64,000 nt of DNA from Pullilachnospira sp963929535 (GTDB lineage: Bacteria; Bacillota; Clostridia; Lachnospirales; Lachnospiraceae). The stretch spans positions 62,001 to 126,000 of the forward strand of contig CAWVIZ010000010.1 in the NCBI GenBank assembly GCA_963929535.1, read 5' to 3'. Position 1 is the first letter of the stretch; each line of letters begins with the position of its first letter. A program made the translations under genes and the position numbers. The notes beneath the pieces are model-generated. The model was not told the origin of the DNA. It saw only the letters and a list, made by a program, of their open reading frames with translations, and made no database searches. Positions 16,153 through 24,807 of this stretch are shown here, piece after piece.

Positions 16153-17991
16153 ATGAATGTGATGAATATAGAGAGGATCAGCAAGGTGTTCGGTGAGAAG
16201 GTGATCTTTCGGGAGGCCTCTTTCGGGATTCAGGAGGGAGACAAGATCGGTATCGTGGGAATCAACGGAACAGGGAAAACCACGCTGCTGCGGATGATCG
16301 CCGGTGAAGAGGAGCCGGATGAGGGGCAGATCGTGAGAAAAAACAATCTGAAGCTTACGTATCTTCCTCAGAACCCCCAGTTTCCCCAGGATGCCACCAT
16401 CCAGTCCTATATCCGGGACAGTCAGGAGGAGTGGAAGGTGATCAGCTGTCTGATGCAGCTGGGTATTACAGATCTTGAGGTTCCCATCCGGCAGCTTTCC
16501 GGAGGGCAGAAGCGAAAGGTGGCGCTGGCCAGAGCGTTGGCCTGCGGAGCGCAGTTTCTGATCCTGGATGAGCCCACCAATCATCTGGACGAGCAGATGA
16601 TCATCTGGCTGGAGGAGTATCTTAAAAATTTCAGAGGAACGATTCTGATGGTTACCCATGACCGGTATTTTCTGGACAGAGTCAGCAACAGGATCCTGGA
16701 GGTGAGCCATGGACAGCTGTACGGATATGAGGCCAACTATTCCGGGTTCCTGGAGATGAAGGCGGAGAGGGAGGCCATGGAGGATGCGGCTCAGAGAAAG
16801 AGACAGAGTATCCTGCGCCTGGAAACTGCCTGGGCCAGCAGAGGCTGCCGGGCCAGGAGCACCAAGCAGAGAGCCCGGCTGCAGCGGCTGGAAGAACTGA
16901 AAAACGGAGGGACTCCGGTGAGGGATGAGACTGTGCAGATGGATTCCATTGTAACCAGAATGGGGAAGAAGACCATTGAGATGGAACATGTGGCCAAGGG
17001 TTTCGGAGCGCATAGGATCCTGGAGGATTTCAGTTATATTTTCCTGAAAAATCAGACGGTGGGGATCGTGGGACCCAACGGCAGCGGAAAATCCACCTTC
17101 ATGAAGCTGCTGGCCGGGAGTGAGCAGCCGGATGCCGGTGTGATCCAGGTGGGAGAGACGATACGTATCGGATATTTTCCTCAGGAAGAGCAGAAGATTG
17201 ACGGAAGACAGCGGGTGATCGACTATGTGAAGGAAATCGGGGAATATATCGTGACCACGGAGGGAAGGATCAGCGCTTCCCAGCTTCTGGAGAGATTCCT
17301 GTTTACCCCTGATATGCAGTATTCTCCAGTGGAGAAATTATCCGGAGGAGAACGAAGAAGGCTGTATCTGCTGGGAATTCTGGTGAGAAATCCCAATGTG
17401 CTGTTGCTGGATGAATGTTCTGACAGTCTGGATATTCCCACCCTGGCAGTATTGGAGGATTATCTGAATTCCTTTACCGGAATTGTGGTGACGGTAAGTC
17501 ATGACCGGTATTTTCTGGATAATGTGGCGGACAGGATCCTGGAGCTGGACGGGAAGGGCGGTGTGCGCCAGTATGAGGGCGGCTATACCGATTATCTGGA
17601 AGCAAGGGGAAGGAATACTCCTGATGGATCGGAAAAAACGCAGCGCCGGACAGCAGCGGGCAGAACGGGGGTAAATGGAAGAAAAGAAGGAGCGGACGGC
17701 GAAGCCTCAAAGGAGAAGGATGGAAAAATCTGGAAGCAGAACCGGCCGGTGAAGCTGAAGTTTACTTATAAGGAACAGAAGGAATTCGATACCATAGACG
17801 ATGAGATCGCGGCGCTGGAGGAACGGATCGCGGAACTGGATGGGCAAATCCTGAAAAATGCCACCAACGCAGGCCGGCTGAGTGAACTGACAAAAGAGAA
17901 ATCGGAAGCAGAAGCCATGCTGGAGGAAAAAATGGAGCGCTGGGTATATCTGAACGATCTGGCGGAACGGATACAGGCGCAGAATACATAA
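16153..17991 (+). CDS. ABC-F family ATPase, Uup type
   Basis: Cytoplasmic ribosome-associated ATPase with two ABC domains and no membrane part. Domain 1 (about residues 1-230): Walker A GINGTGKTT, signature LSGGQKRK, Walker B LILDEPTNHLD. The linker has the Uup-type W-A-S-R-G-x-R-A-R-x-T-K-Q-R-A-R pattern. Domain 2 (about 280-490): Walker A GPNGSGKST, signature LSGGERRR, Walker B LLLDE followed by the unusual CSDSLD in place of PTNDLD. The C-terminal 60-70 residues form a charged coiled coil as in Uup. ATG 16153 is preferred because AAAGGA lies 11 nt before it, whereas ATG 16141 abuts that site. A housekeeping rather than resistance role is likely. Confidence 0.88.
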   Translation: MNVMNIERISKVFGEKVIFREASFGIQEGDKIGIVGINGTGKTTLLRMIAGEEEPDEGQIVRKNNLKLTYLPQNPQFPQDATIQSYIRDSQEEWKVISCLMQLGITDLEVPIRQLSGGQKRKVALARALACGAQFLILDEPTNHLDEQMIIWLEEYLKNFRGTILMVTHDRYFLDRVSNRILEVSHGQLYGYEANYSGFLEMKAEREAMEDAAQRKRQSILRLETAWASRGCRARSTKQRARLQRLEELKNGGTPVRDETVQMDSIVTRMGKKTIEMEHVAKGFGAHRILEDFSYIFLKNQTVGIVGPNGSGKSTFMKLLAGSEQPDAGVIQVGETIRIGYFPQEEQKIDGRQRVIDYVKEIGEYIVTTEGRISASQLLERFLFTPDMQYSPVEKLSGGERRRLYLLGILVRNPNVLLLDECSDSLDIPTLAVLEDYLNSFTGIVVTVSHDRYFLDNVADRILELDGKGGVRQYEGGYTDYLEARGRNTPDGSEKTQRRTAAGRTGVNGRKEGADGEASKEKDGKIWKQNRPVKLKFTYKEQKEFDTIDDEIAALEERIAELDGQILKNATNAGRLSELTKEKSEAEAMLEEKMERWVYLNDLAERIQAQNT

Positions 17992-18047
17992 AATACCCTG
18001 CCCGGAAGGCAGATGTCCTTCCGGGCAGGGTATTTTATGTATTCTGC
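17979..18047. terminator. Bidirectional terminator, 31-bp perfect inverted repeat
   Basis: Left arm 17979-18009 and right arm 18017-18047 are perfectly complementary over 31 bp, with the 7-nt loop CAGATGT. The left arm includes the stop codon of the ABC-F gene; the right arm ends exactly at the last base before the stop codon of the convergent gene. Confidence 0.9.
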
Positions 18048-19295
18048 TTACTTGGTCTTTTTGCCTTTTACCGCCGGCGCAATGGACAGACTGGGATCGT
18101 AATAGGGGATCAGTGTGGCCTGTACTGCATGGTACAGATCGGATTTTCCCGGCCATACGGTTCCGATCACCTGATTATTCCGGTCCAGCTGATGGAACCA
18201 GGAGCCATTCACATGATCCAGCACTTTTTCATCCAGATACTGAAGAAATTCCGCATAGTAATCCGCATAAATCTGTTTTCCCGTTACACGGTAAAGAACA
18301 GAGGAGGTATTGATGGCTTCCGCCAGAGTCCAGTGCATCCTGTCGTGAACCACCGGTCTGCCATTCCAGTCTGTGGTGTAAACGATACCGGGAGCTCCGT
18401 CCGCGTTCCAGGCATCCTCAACGGCTCTGCGGAAAAGATTTTCGGAAATCTCTGTGTATCTGCCTGCCGATTCCGGATCCGACGGATATGTGGACAGGGC
18501 CCACTGGGTGATCAGCCGGGCCCATTCGATACCGTGTCCCGGAGTGGCGCCGTAGGGTTTGAAGGGGTCATCCGGCTTTTCTTTATTGCAGTCCAAATCC
18601 GCCACCCAGCTGCTGTTAAAGTGCTCCGGGATCCTCCACTGGTTATCCCGGGCCCATCCGGCCACCCGGCCGATGATGCGTCCGGCTCTTATCCGGTACT
18701 TTTCATCCCCGGTCACATCGGCTGCCGCCAGAAAAGCTTCCACTGTGTGCATGTTGGCGTTCAGTCCCCGATAATCGTCCAGAACGGTAAACTCTGTGTT
18801 CCAGGTATCACAGGACAGCCCCTCTTCTTCGTTCCAGAAACGGAGATCGTATAAAGACAGGGCGTCTTCCAGAAGTTCCTGGGCGTGGGGCCGTCCGGCC
18901 AGGACTGCGGAGGAAGCGGCCAGGATCACGAAGGCATGGGCATAACACTGTTTGGTGGGAACGATCTGTCCGTCTGCCGTCAGCCCTGCGTACCATCCGC
19001 CGTTTTCTTTATCGTGCAGTTCATGGATCAGTCCCTTAAGTCCTGCGTCCGTCAGCTCCTGGCTTCCGGGATGTCCCAGAAAACTGGACAGACTGTATAC
19101 GTGGACCATCCGGCTGGTGATCCAGGTCTCGCGGTTTCTGTCTGTCCAGGGAGTTCCATCATCTCCCAGGTAGTAAGAGCTTCCGCCCGGAGAAGGAAAT
19201 CTGTGTCCAAAGGAAAACAGAGATTCTCTTACCTCCTTCAGAAATTTTTTGTTTTCTTCCGTATCGATCTGATACTTTTTGCTGATCTCGCTCAT
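18048..19295 (-). CDS. AGE-family sugar isomerase, YihS-like
   Basis: Member of the N-acylglucosamine 2-epimerase family with an (alpha/alpha)6 barrel, most similar in pattern to E. coli YihS, an aldose-ketose isomerase acting on sulfoquinovose and also on mannose. Shared blocks include TWITSRMVHVYSL, GGWYAGL, KQCYAHAFVILAASSA, LNANMHTVEAFL, PYGATPGHGIEWARL and NGSWFHQLD; the barrel histidines that act as acid and base are in these blocks (His in Y-A-H, N-M-H, P-G-H and D-R-M-H). The start at 19295 is supported by AGAGG with an 8-nt spacer; upstream codons show no family similarity. No other sulfoquinovose genes are near, so mannose or glucose is as likely a substrate. Confidence 0.82.
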   Translation of the reverse strand: MSEISKKYQIDTEENKKFLKEVRESLFSFGHRFPSPGGSSYYLGDDGTPWTDRNRETWITSRMVHVYSLSSFLGHPGSQELTDAGLKGLIHELHDKENGGWYAGLTADGQIVPTKQCYAHAFVILAASSAVLAGRPHAQELLEDALSLYDLRFWNEEEGLSCDTWNTEFTVLDDYRGLNANMHTVEAFLAAADVTGDEKYRIRAGRIIGRVAGWARDNQWRIPEHFNSSWVADLDCNKEKPDDPFKPYGATPGHGIEWARLITQWALSTYPSDPESAGRYTEISENLFRRAVEDAWNADGAPGIVYTTDWNGRPVVHDRMHWTLAEAINTSSVLYRVTGKQIYADYYAEFLQYLDEKVLDHVNGSWFHQLDRNNQVIGTVWPGKSDLYHAVQATLIPYYDPSLSIAPAVKGKKTK

Positions 19296-19630
19296 TGCTG
19301 TAACCTCTCTTTGCTGTAGTTGTCGATGCGCCTCAGCATTGGCTGATGGGCTTTGTTCTCCCATTATACAACAGGATTCTCCGGGAGTACAGAGGGGAAA
19401 TAAAGTATTGTCCATCCGGATTCACTACTGTTTTTGCGGACCGATCCTTCGCGGACTGCTGCGCGCCAAAGGCACGTGTCAGGCGCCGGCAGGAATTACA
19501 TCTGGAAAATGCTGCAAAGTTGCAGTATAATAAAAAAGTGCAAAAGAAAACAGAACCTGTCCATTTGGCAGTTTTTATATTTTCCAGGGGGTATCCCGCG
19601 GACAGGAAAAAGCAGCGGAGGGGCTTAAGA
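19296..19630. promoter_or_regulatory. Divergent intergenic region with two -10 elements
   Basis: 335 bp between divergent genes. On the minus strand a TATAAT (19363-19368) is placed to drive the isomerase gene. On the plus strand a TATAAT (19526-19531) is placed for the amidohydrolase. Neither has a clear -35. No RNA gene or further ORF is supported. Confidence 0.45.
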
Positions 19631-20806
19631 ATGATGGACATCTGTTATGAAGATTATCAGGAAGAGCTGGTAAGGCTGAGACACCATTTTCACCGGAATC
19701 CGGAGCTGAGTATGCAGGAGAAGGAGACTTCCCAGTTTGTATTTCAGTATCTCCAGGATCTGGGACTTGATCCGGTGAGAGTGGGATGCTGGGGGGTGAC
19801 TGCTATGGTCTGGTCCCGTAAGCCTTCAGATACGCCCTGCCGTACTGTGGCGGTGCGGGCGGAGATGGACGCTCTTCCGCTGCAGGAGGAGGGGGAGTGC
19901 CAGTGGCGTTCCCAGAGAGACGGAGTGATGCATGCCTGCGGTCATGACGCGATCCTTGCCACAGCTCTGGTATTGGCCAGGATATGCGCTTCCTCTTCCC
20001 GGGAGCTTCCGGTCAATGTGAAGTTCCTGTTTCAGCCCGCGGAGGAAAACGGAGAGGGAACAGAGATGATGCTTCAGGCAGGAGTGATGGAAGATCCCCA
20101 TGTGGATGATTTCCTTATGTTCCACTATGTCAATGACGCGCCGGCAGGGCTGGAACTGCACAGAGGAGCATCCTCTGCTGCCATCGGATCCGTGATTCTG
20201 GAGATCCGGGGAAAAGAGGCTCACTGGTGCAGCAGCCAACAGGGGATCGACGCCATTGCGGCGGGAGGACAGATCCTGCAGGAGATCGCTGACATTAACA
20301 GGAGCTATCAGAGCCGGTATCCTTTTATCCTGGGGATCGGAATGGCTGAGGGAGGACGGGCAAAAAACATTGTGGCGGGAAATATGAAGCTGCAGGGCAC
20401 CTTAAGGACCTGTACTCTGGAGGATTATGGAAGACTGCGCAGTCTGCTGCTTGAGCGGCTGGCTCAGGTGGAGAGCCGGACGGGAGCAGCGATCCGGGCA
20501 GAGGTGGATCAGGAGCCCATTCCTCCCATCGTCAATGATGATGTGCTGGTAGATCTGGCATTGGAGACGGGCCGGAGAATCTGGGGGGACAACAGCAGTC
20601 TTACCACTCAGATGTTTCTGTCGGGAGACAGCGCGGCGTACTATTTCCACCATGCCAGGGGGATTTTTATGGTATTTACGGCGGCAAAAGAGGGGCAGGA
20701 GAATTATCCTCTTCACAGCAGCAGGTTTGACCTGGAGGAAGAGACATTCTGGAAGGCCCTGGCCACGCTGCACCAGTTCCTGATGGATCTGGGGAAAGCG
20801 GTGTGA
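19631..20806 (+). CDS. M20D family amidohydrolase (peptidase/aminoacylase)
   Basis: Metal-dependent hydrolase of the M20 family, related to hippurate hydrolase, IAA-amino acid hydrolase and N-acetyl-diaminopimelate deacetylase. Visible: HFHRNPELSMQE at the N-terminus, the metal motif AEMDALPLQEE, MHACGHDAI with Cys and His ligands, and PAEENGEGTEMM with the catalytic Glu. The last ligand region is YPLHSSRFD, with a typical His. 391 aa. ATG 19631 has GGAGGGG at 19617-19623, 7 nt upstream. A GNDS-type lid segment is replaced by EAHWCSSQQGID. The substrate is unknown. ptsP follows after 51 bp. Confidence 0.85.
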   Translation: MMDICYEDYQEELVRLRHHFHRNPELSMQEKETSQFVFQYLQDLGLDPVRVGCWGVTAMVWSRKPSDTPCRTVAVRAEMDALPLQEEGECQWRSQRDGVMHACGHDAILATALVLARICASSSRELPVNVKFLFQPAEENGEGTEMMLQAGVMEDPHVDDFLMFHYVNDAPAGLELHRGASSAAIGSVILEIRGKEAHWCSSQQGIDAIAAGGQILQEIADINRSYQSRYPFILGIGMAEGGRAKNIVAGNMKLQGTLRTCTLEDYGRLRSLLLERLAQVESRTGAAIRAEVDQEPIPPIVNDDVLVDLALETGRRIWGDNSSLTTQMFLSGDSAAYYFHHARGIFMVFTAAKEGQENYPLHSSRFDLEEETFWKALATLHQFLMDLGKAV

Positions 20807-20857
20807 GACGGCTGCCGGAAAATAATTCAGTATAGACAAAAAGAGGGAGGCTTGTCC

Positions 20858-22486
20858 ATGGAACGATATCAGGGAAGATCCATTGCAGGGGGAATGGCAG
20901 AGGGAAAGATTCTTTCCTACAACAGAGATCGGTATCAGGTGGAAAAAATCCTGAAAAAGGATTCCGAGGAAGAGATCCGGCGATATCGTAAGACCGAAGA
21001 GGAAGCTATAGAGCAGCTGGGAGATGCCTATGAGAAAGCGGTGGAGATGGTGGGGGCCAAAAGCGCCTCTGTTTTTGAGCTGCAGGCCATGCTGCTGAAG
21101 GAGGGAAGATTCCGCAGGCCCGTGGAGGAGATGATCCGCAGTATGCAGGTCTGTGCGGAATATGCGGTGGCATGTCAGGGAAAGGAGCTGGCCAAAGCGT
21201 GCAGAAAGATGGAGGATGAGCGGGACCGGAGGATGGAAGCGGATATCCGGGAGATCTCCAAAAGACTGTTGTCCCTGCTGGGAGGCCAGGAGTATGGAAA
21301 CCCCATCGGCCAGGAGCCGGTTCTTCTGATGGCCAGGGAAATCGCGCCGGGAGAACTGCTGCAGCTGGACCGGAAGCTTCTGCTGGGACTGGTGACGGAG
21401 ACGGGAACTTCAGATTCTCACACGGCGGTGCTGGCAGCAGCCATGCAGATTCCCTTTGTGACAGGGATTCCTTTTCAGAAACGCTGGAATGGAAAGCGGG
21501 CCGTGGTGGACGGAGAACGGGGTCTGGTGGTTGTGGAACCGGACGATACATGTCTTCAGGAACTGCGGATCCGGCAGGAGGAGGAGAAAAAGGAGCAGGA
21601 GAAGCTGGCGGTTTATGCCCAGAAGGAGGATGTGACGCTGGATGGGGACCGGATTCCCATTATGGCAAATATCGGAGAACTGTATGAGCTGGAAGCGGTG
21701 AATCATGCCCAGGCAGCGGGCATCGGACTGTTTCGCAGTGAATTTCTGTATATGGAGCGGGAGACGTATCCCAGCGAGGAAGAGCAGTTTCTTTTATACA
21801 AACAGATCGTTCAGGAGATGCAGGGAAAGCCGGTGGTGATCCGGACGCTGGATATCGGAGCAGACAAGCAGGCTGATTATTTCCGGCTGGAGAGTGAGAC
21901 CAATCCTGCCATGGGCTACCGGGGAATCCGCATCTGCCTAGACCGGGAGGAGCTTTTCAAGACCCAGTTAAAGGCTCTGCACCGGGCTGCCGTCTACGGG
22001 GAGCTGGCGGTTTTATACCCGATGATCACCTGTGTGGAAGAGGTGGAGGCTATCCGGGAGATCGTCTCCGATATACGGGAAGAGATGGACGCAAAAAAAA
22101 TACCCTACGGGGAGGTCCGTCAGGGGCTGATGATCGAGACGCCGGCAGCGGTGATGATCAGTGATCTGCTGGCGGAAAATGTGGATTTTTTCAGTATCGG
22201 AACCAATGATCTGGCACAGTATGCCATGGCAGCGGACAGGCAGAATATGCGGGTGGCGCATCTGTGCAGCCATCGCCATCCGGCCTTGCTGCGGATGATT
22301 GCAATGACTGTGCAGAATGCCCACAGGAAAGGAATCCCGGTTTCTGTCTGCGGGGAGATTGCCGCAGACAGGTCCATGACCCAGAAACTGATCGAACTGG
22401 GAGTGGATACATTGTCTGTGACCCCGAATCAGATCCTGCCGCTGCGGAAGGAGATCCGCAGCATTACAGTCAGGGAACGGCAATAA
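20858..22486 (+). CDS. ptsI: Phosphoenolpyruvate-protein phosphotransferase (PTS enzyme I)
   Basis: Takes phosphate from PEP onto a histidine and passes it to HPr. Order: N-terminal HPr-binding helical domain, swivelling phospho-His domain, C-terminal PEP-binding barrel. The phospho-His sits in TGTSDSHTAVLAA, slightly different from the usual G-G-R-T-S-H-T. The PEP site shows GIGLFRSEFLYMER, DIGADKQADYF, NPAMGYRGIR, IGTNDLAQYAMAADR and the catalytic Cys in SVCGEIAAD. 542 aa, slightly short of the usual 570. ATG 20858 has GGGAGG 7 nt upstream. No HPr or EII gene is in the window. Its 3' end overlaps the convergent acyltransferase gene by 17 bp. Confidence 0.9.
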   Translation: MERYQGRSIAGGMAEGKILSYNRDRYQVEKILKKDSEEEIRRYRKTEEEAIEQLGDAYEKAVEMVGAKSASVFELQAMLLKEGRFRRPVEEMIRSMQVCAEYAVACQGKELAKACRKMEDERDRRMEADIREISKRLLSLLGGQEYGNPIGQEPVLLMAREIAPGELLQLDRKLLLGLVTETGTSDSHTAVLAAAMQIPFVTGIPFQKRWNGKRAVVDGERGLVVVEPDDTCLQELRIRQEEEKKEQEKLAVYAQKEDVTLDGDRIPIMANIGELYELEAVNHAQAAGIGLFRSEFLYMERETYPSEEEQFLLYKQIVQEMQGKPVVIRTLDIGADKQADYFRLESETNPAMGYRGIRICLDREELFKTQLKALHRAAVYGELAVLYPMITCVEEVEAIREIVSDIREEMDAKKIPYGEVRQGLMIETPAAVMISDLLAENVDFFSIGTNDLAQYAMAADRQNMRVAHLCSHRHPALLRMIAMTVQNAHRKGIPVSVCGEIAADRSMTQKLIELGVDTLSVTPNQILPLRKEIRSITVRERQ

Positions 22487-23477
22487 GATGAGAGATTTTT
22501 CCCGTGATCTGACAGAAGAACTTTCTTGACAGCAGCCATACCAGGAAGATGCAGAACAGGAGCAGCGCCAGGCTTTCCTCGGGCCCTGCCACCGAATTCA
22601 GCAATTCCGTGCCGTATTTGAAAGCGCTGAAGATAAACCCATGGCAGATATAGATCGGCATAGTCTTTTCTCCCAGGCAGGAGAAAAAGGTCTGTCTTCT
22701 GGGAAGCACCAGAAAGAACAGGAACAGGAGCAGGGAGGACAAGGCATAGCACAGCAGCCGGATCCCGGCGCCCTGGATCCCGGCAAAACCCATCTCCGCA
22801 TAGGAATACCGGCCGTAAAAGATCTTCGGAGTCAGGGCGGTGTGGAAATTATCGGTGAAGAGAAATACTAGATATATTCCCAGCACTGCCAGCGCTCCGC
22901 GGAAGACGGCAGGCGTCCTCAGCCGGGTGAGGATGGAGCTGTCAAATTTCTGCCCTGCCAGAAAAAAGGGAAAGAAATACAGGATCCGGGGAATGGAAAA
23001 CAGGTTGTCCAGTTCTGTAAAGCCCACCAGGATTCCGGCAGCTACAGACAGTATCATGTGACCGGGAATTTTCTGAACGGCGGGAGCCGCCAGTTTCCAC
23101 ACAAAAAGCGCCATCAGATACCAGAGAGAAAACTTGGGTCTGGCAAAGTAAAAATCAGTTTCCTTGTCAAGAAGCTGGTACAGCAGATAGTAAAGGACCT
23201 CGTAGACAAAATAGGGGATCATGATGCTGGTGCACAGCTTCTTCAGGGAAGCCTTCTTTTTGGAAAAATAGCCGGAGATAAAAACAAAAGCCGGCATGTG
23301 GAAGGAATAGATGCCCCACTTCAGATTATAAAACAGCGGATTCTGGTCATACTCGGAGCTGGGTTCTATAAAATGACCGCATACCACCAGCAGGATCAGA
23401 AGCGCTTTGTAATTGTCAAAGAGATATTCACGGGTGCGTATGACTGGCGTTTTCACAGGGTGATGGAAAGTATTCAC
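22470..23477 (-). CDS. Membrane acyltransferase, acyltransferase-3 family
   Basis: Integral membrane protein that probably O-acetylates a cell-surface or secreted glycan, as OafA/WecH-type proteins do. It has about 10 hydrophobic helices. The N-terminal block DNYKALLILLVVCGHF carries the family His-type motif following helix 1, and SFHMPAFVFISGYFSKK is the typical F-x-M-P-x-F-x-x-I-S-G-Y-x-x-(K/R) signature. GTG 23477 is chosen: GGAGG lies 11 nt upstream on the minus strand and the protein then begins 16 residues before the first core motif. 335 aa. Convergent overlap with ptsI leaves no room for a terminator. Confidence 0.82.
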   Translation of the reverse strand: MNTFHHPVKTPVIRTREYLFDNYKALLILLVVCGHFIEPSSEYDQNPLFYNLKWGIYSFHMPAFVFISGYFSKKKASLKKLCTSIMIPYFVYEVLYYLLYQLLDKETDFYFARPKFSLWYLMALFVWKLAAPAVQKIPGHMILSVAAGILVGFTELDNLFSIPRILYFFPFFLAGQKFDSSILTRLRTPAVFRGALAVLGIYLVFLFTDNFHTALTPKIFYGRYSYAEMGFAGIQGAGIRLLCYALSSLLLFLFFLVLPRRQTFFSCLGEKTMPIYICHGFIFSAFKYGTELLNSVAGPEESLALLLFCIFLVWLLSRKFFCQITGKISHLIAVP

Positions 23478-23667
23478 AGAATTCAGATCCTCCTCTCTGT
23501 TCTTGCGGGCGGCCGGCCAGACGGATATGCAGGCATATCCATGGAACGGCGGCGGTGCTGGATGTCTCCCGACTGTTATCTGGAAAGTATTGTAAAAGAG
23601 ACGGCAGAAAAATACAACGTACAAAAATTGAAAAATTTTTCAAAAATAACGGAGGAAATCTTTAATA

Positions 23668-23724
23668 ATGCATAAAAATCACTGGAGAAAGGAAAACGAA
23701 GGGTTTCCAGGTGACGAAGGATGA
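23668..23724 (+). CDS. Short upstream ORF coupled to the SGNH hydrolase gene
   Basis: An 18-codon frame begins at ATG 23668 behind GGAGGA (23651-23656) and ends with TGA 23722-23724, which overlaps the ATG of the next gene as ATGA. The next gene has only a weak ribosome site of its own, so translation of this short frame may load ribosomes on it. The peptide, MHKNHWRKENEGFPGDEG, has no recognised function. Confidence 0.45.
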   Translation: MHKNHWRKENEGFPGDEG

Positions 23725-24497
23725 GAAGGGACAGGAGGAAAACAGATATTTCCATAAAAACAAAGGGGACGTCCCTGCAGAAAATGGACGGGGGCGTAAG
23801 GAAAAAAAGGGCGCAGGCTCTTTGTCTGGTGGCCATTGTTCTGGTGGGGTGGAATCTGATTCAGATGATAAGCCCGCAGGAGGAAAAGGTCAGGATCGCC
23901 TGTGTGGGGGACAGCATCACATATGGGACCAGAGTGGAGAACCGGGAGGAAAACTGCTACCCTGTGAAGCTGCAGGGAATGCTGGGGACGGACAGCTGTC
24001 AGGTGGGGAATTTCGGTGTGGGAGGGACTACGGCTCAGAAAAGTCCTGAAACTTCCTACTGGAATGAGGAGCGTTATCAGCAGAGCCTGAGTTATGGCGC
24101 GGCAGTGGTGGCAGTGATGCTGGGAACCAATGATGCAAAGACAGGAAACTGGAAGGGGGAAGAGGCGTTTGAGAAGGATTACCGGGCGCTGGCGGAAAGC
24201 TATCTGGAACTGGAGCAGAAGCCGGAAGTGATCCTGATGACGCCGCCCTCTGTGTTCCTGCCGGAGGGCGGAGATGAGATCAGCTTCGGGATCCGGGAAA
24301 GCGCAGTGAAAGAAGCGGCTGCAGCAGTTAGAAAAGTTGGGGAAGAGCTGGAACTTACAGTCATTGATATCCAGGAGCTGACAGAAGGACATGGGGAGTG
24401 GTTCCATGAAGACGGTATCCATCCCAACGCCCAGGGAGCGGAACAGATCGCCCGGCAGGTCTGCCAGGCGGTGGAGGCGATAACGGAGAAGGAATAA
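23721..24497 (+). CDS. SGNH/GDSL-type hydrolase, membrane-anchored
   Basis: Esterase/lipase or carbohydrate deacetylase of the SGNH fold. The blocks are all present: block I CVGDSITYG (catalytic Ser), block II NFGVGGTT (oxyanion Gly), block III MLGTNDAK (oxyanion Asn), block V DGIHPNAQG (catalytic Asp and His). A basic N-terminus (K-K-R) followed by a hydrophobic segment ALCLVAIVLVGWNLIQMI (about residues 34-51) is a signal anchor, so the catalytic domain is extracellular. 258 aa. The start at 23721 overlaps the short upstream ORF; a later ATG (Met22) is possible. A terminator shared with the tRNA gene follows. Confidence 0.85.
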   Translation: MRRDRRKTDISIKTKGTSLQKMDGGVRKKRAQALCLVAIVLVGWNLIQMISPQEEKVRIACVGDSITYGTRVENREENCYPVKLQGMLGTDSCQVGNFGVGGTTAQKSPETSYWNEERYQQSLSYGAAVVAVMLGTNDAKTGNWKGEEAFEKDYRALAESYLELEQKPEVILMTPPSVFLPEGGDEISFGIRESAVKEAAAAVRKVGEELELTVIDIQELTEGHGEWFHEDGIHPNAQGAEQIARQVCQAVEAITEKE

Positions 24498-24501
24498 AAG
24501 A

Positions 24502-24535
24502 AAAAAGAAGCTTTCGTAATCGAAAGCTTCTTTTT
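24502..24535. terminator. Bidirectional terminator between the SGNH gene and tRNA-Ala
   Basis: AAAAAGAAGCTTTCG (24502-24516), TAAT loop, CGAAAGCTTCTTTTT (24521-24535): perfect 15-bp stem with T-tracts on both strands. The tRNA gene is transcribed towards it. Confidence 0.9.
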
Positions 24536-24540
24536 ATAAC

Positions 24541-24613
24541 TGGAGCATACGGGATTCGAACCCGTGGCCTCCACAATGCCATTGTGGCGCGCTCCCAGCT
24601 GCGCTAATGCCCC
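24541..24613 (-). tRNA. tRNA-Ala (anticodon GGC)
   Basis: Read on the minus strand, the 73-nt sequence folds as a cloverleaf. Acceptor GGGGCAT pairs with ATGCTCC (one G-U), discriminator A; D-arm GCGCAGCTGGGAGCGC; anticodon stem CCACA/TGTGG around a loop ATGGCAT with anticodon GGC; T-arm with GGTTCGAATCC. The CCA end is not encoded. Confidence 0.96.
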
Positions 24614-24746
24614 GAACGAATATTAGTATAACAGATTTTGACAGAAAATCAATACCTAATTTTATTTTTTTCCGGAAGGGACCGTATGCCACGGTTTATT
24701 GCCAAAGGAGAAGACGGATGGGAGAAACACTCCGGGAGGAGAGATT

Positions 24747-24776
24747 ACACACAACGGCCTTTTGCGTCATAAGATA
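24747..24776 (+). promoter_or_regulatory. Candidate mother-cell sigma (sigma-K/sigma-E) promoter for cotJ
   Basis: CATAAGATA (24768-24776) fits the sigma-K -10 pattern CATANNNTA and resembles the sigma-E pattern CATACAAT. An ACAC tract at 24747-24752 is at the -35 distance. cotJ is expressed in the mother cell in Bacillus. The sigma class is not decided by the sequence. Confidence 0.5.
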
Positions 24777-24807
24777 AACCGAGAGAAATCTTAGGAAAGG
24801 AAACAGA

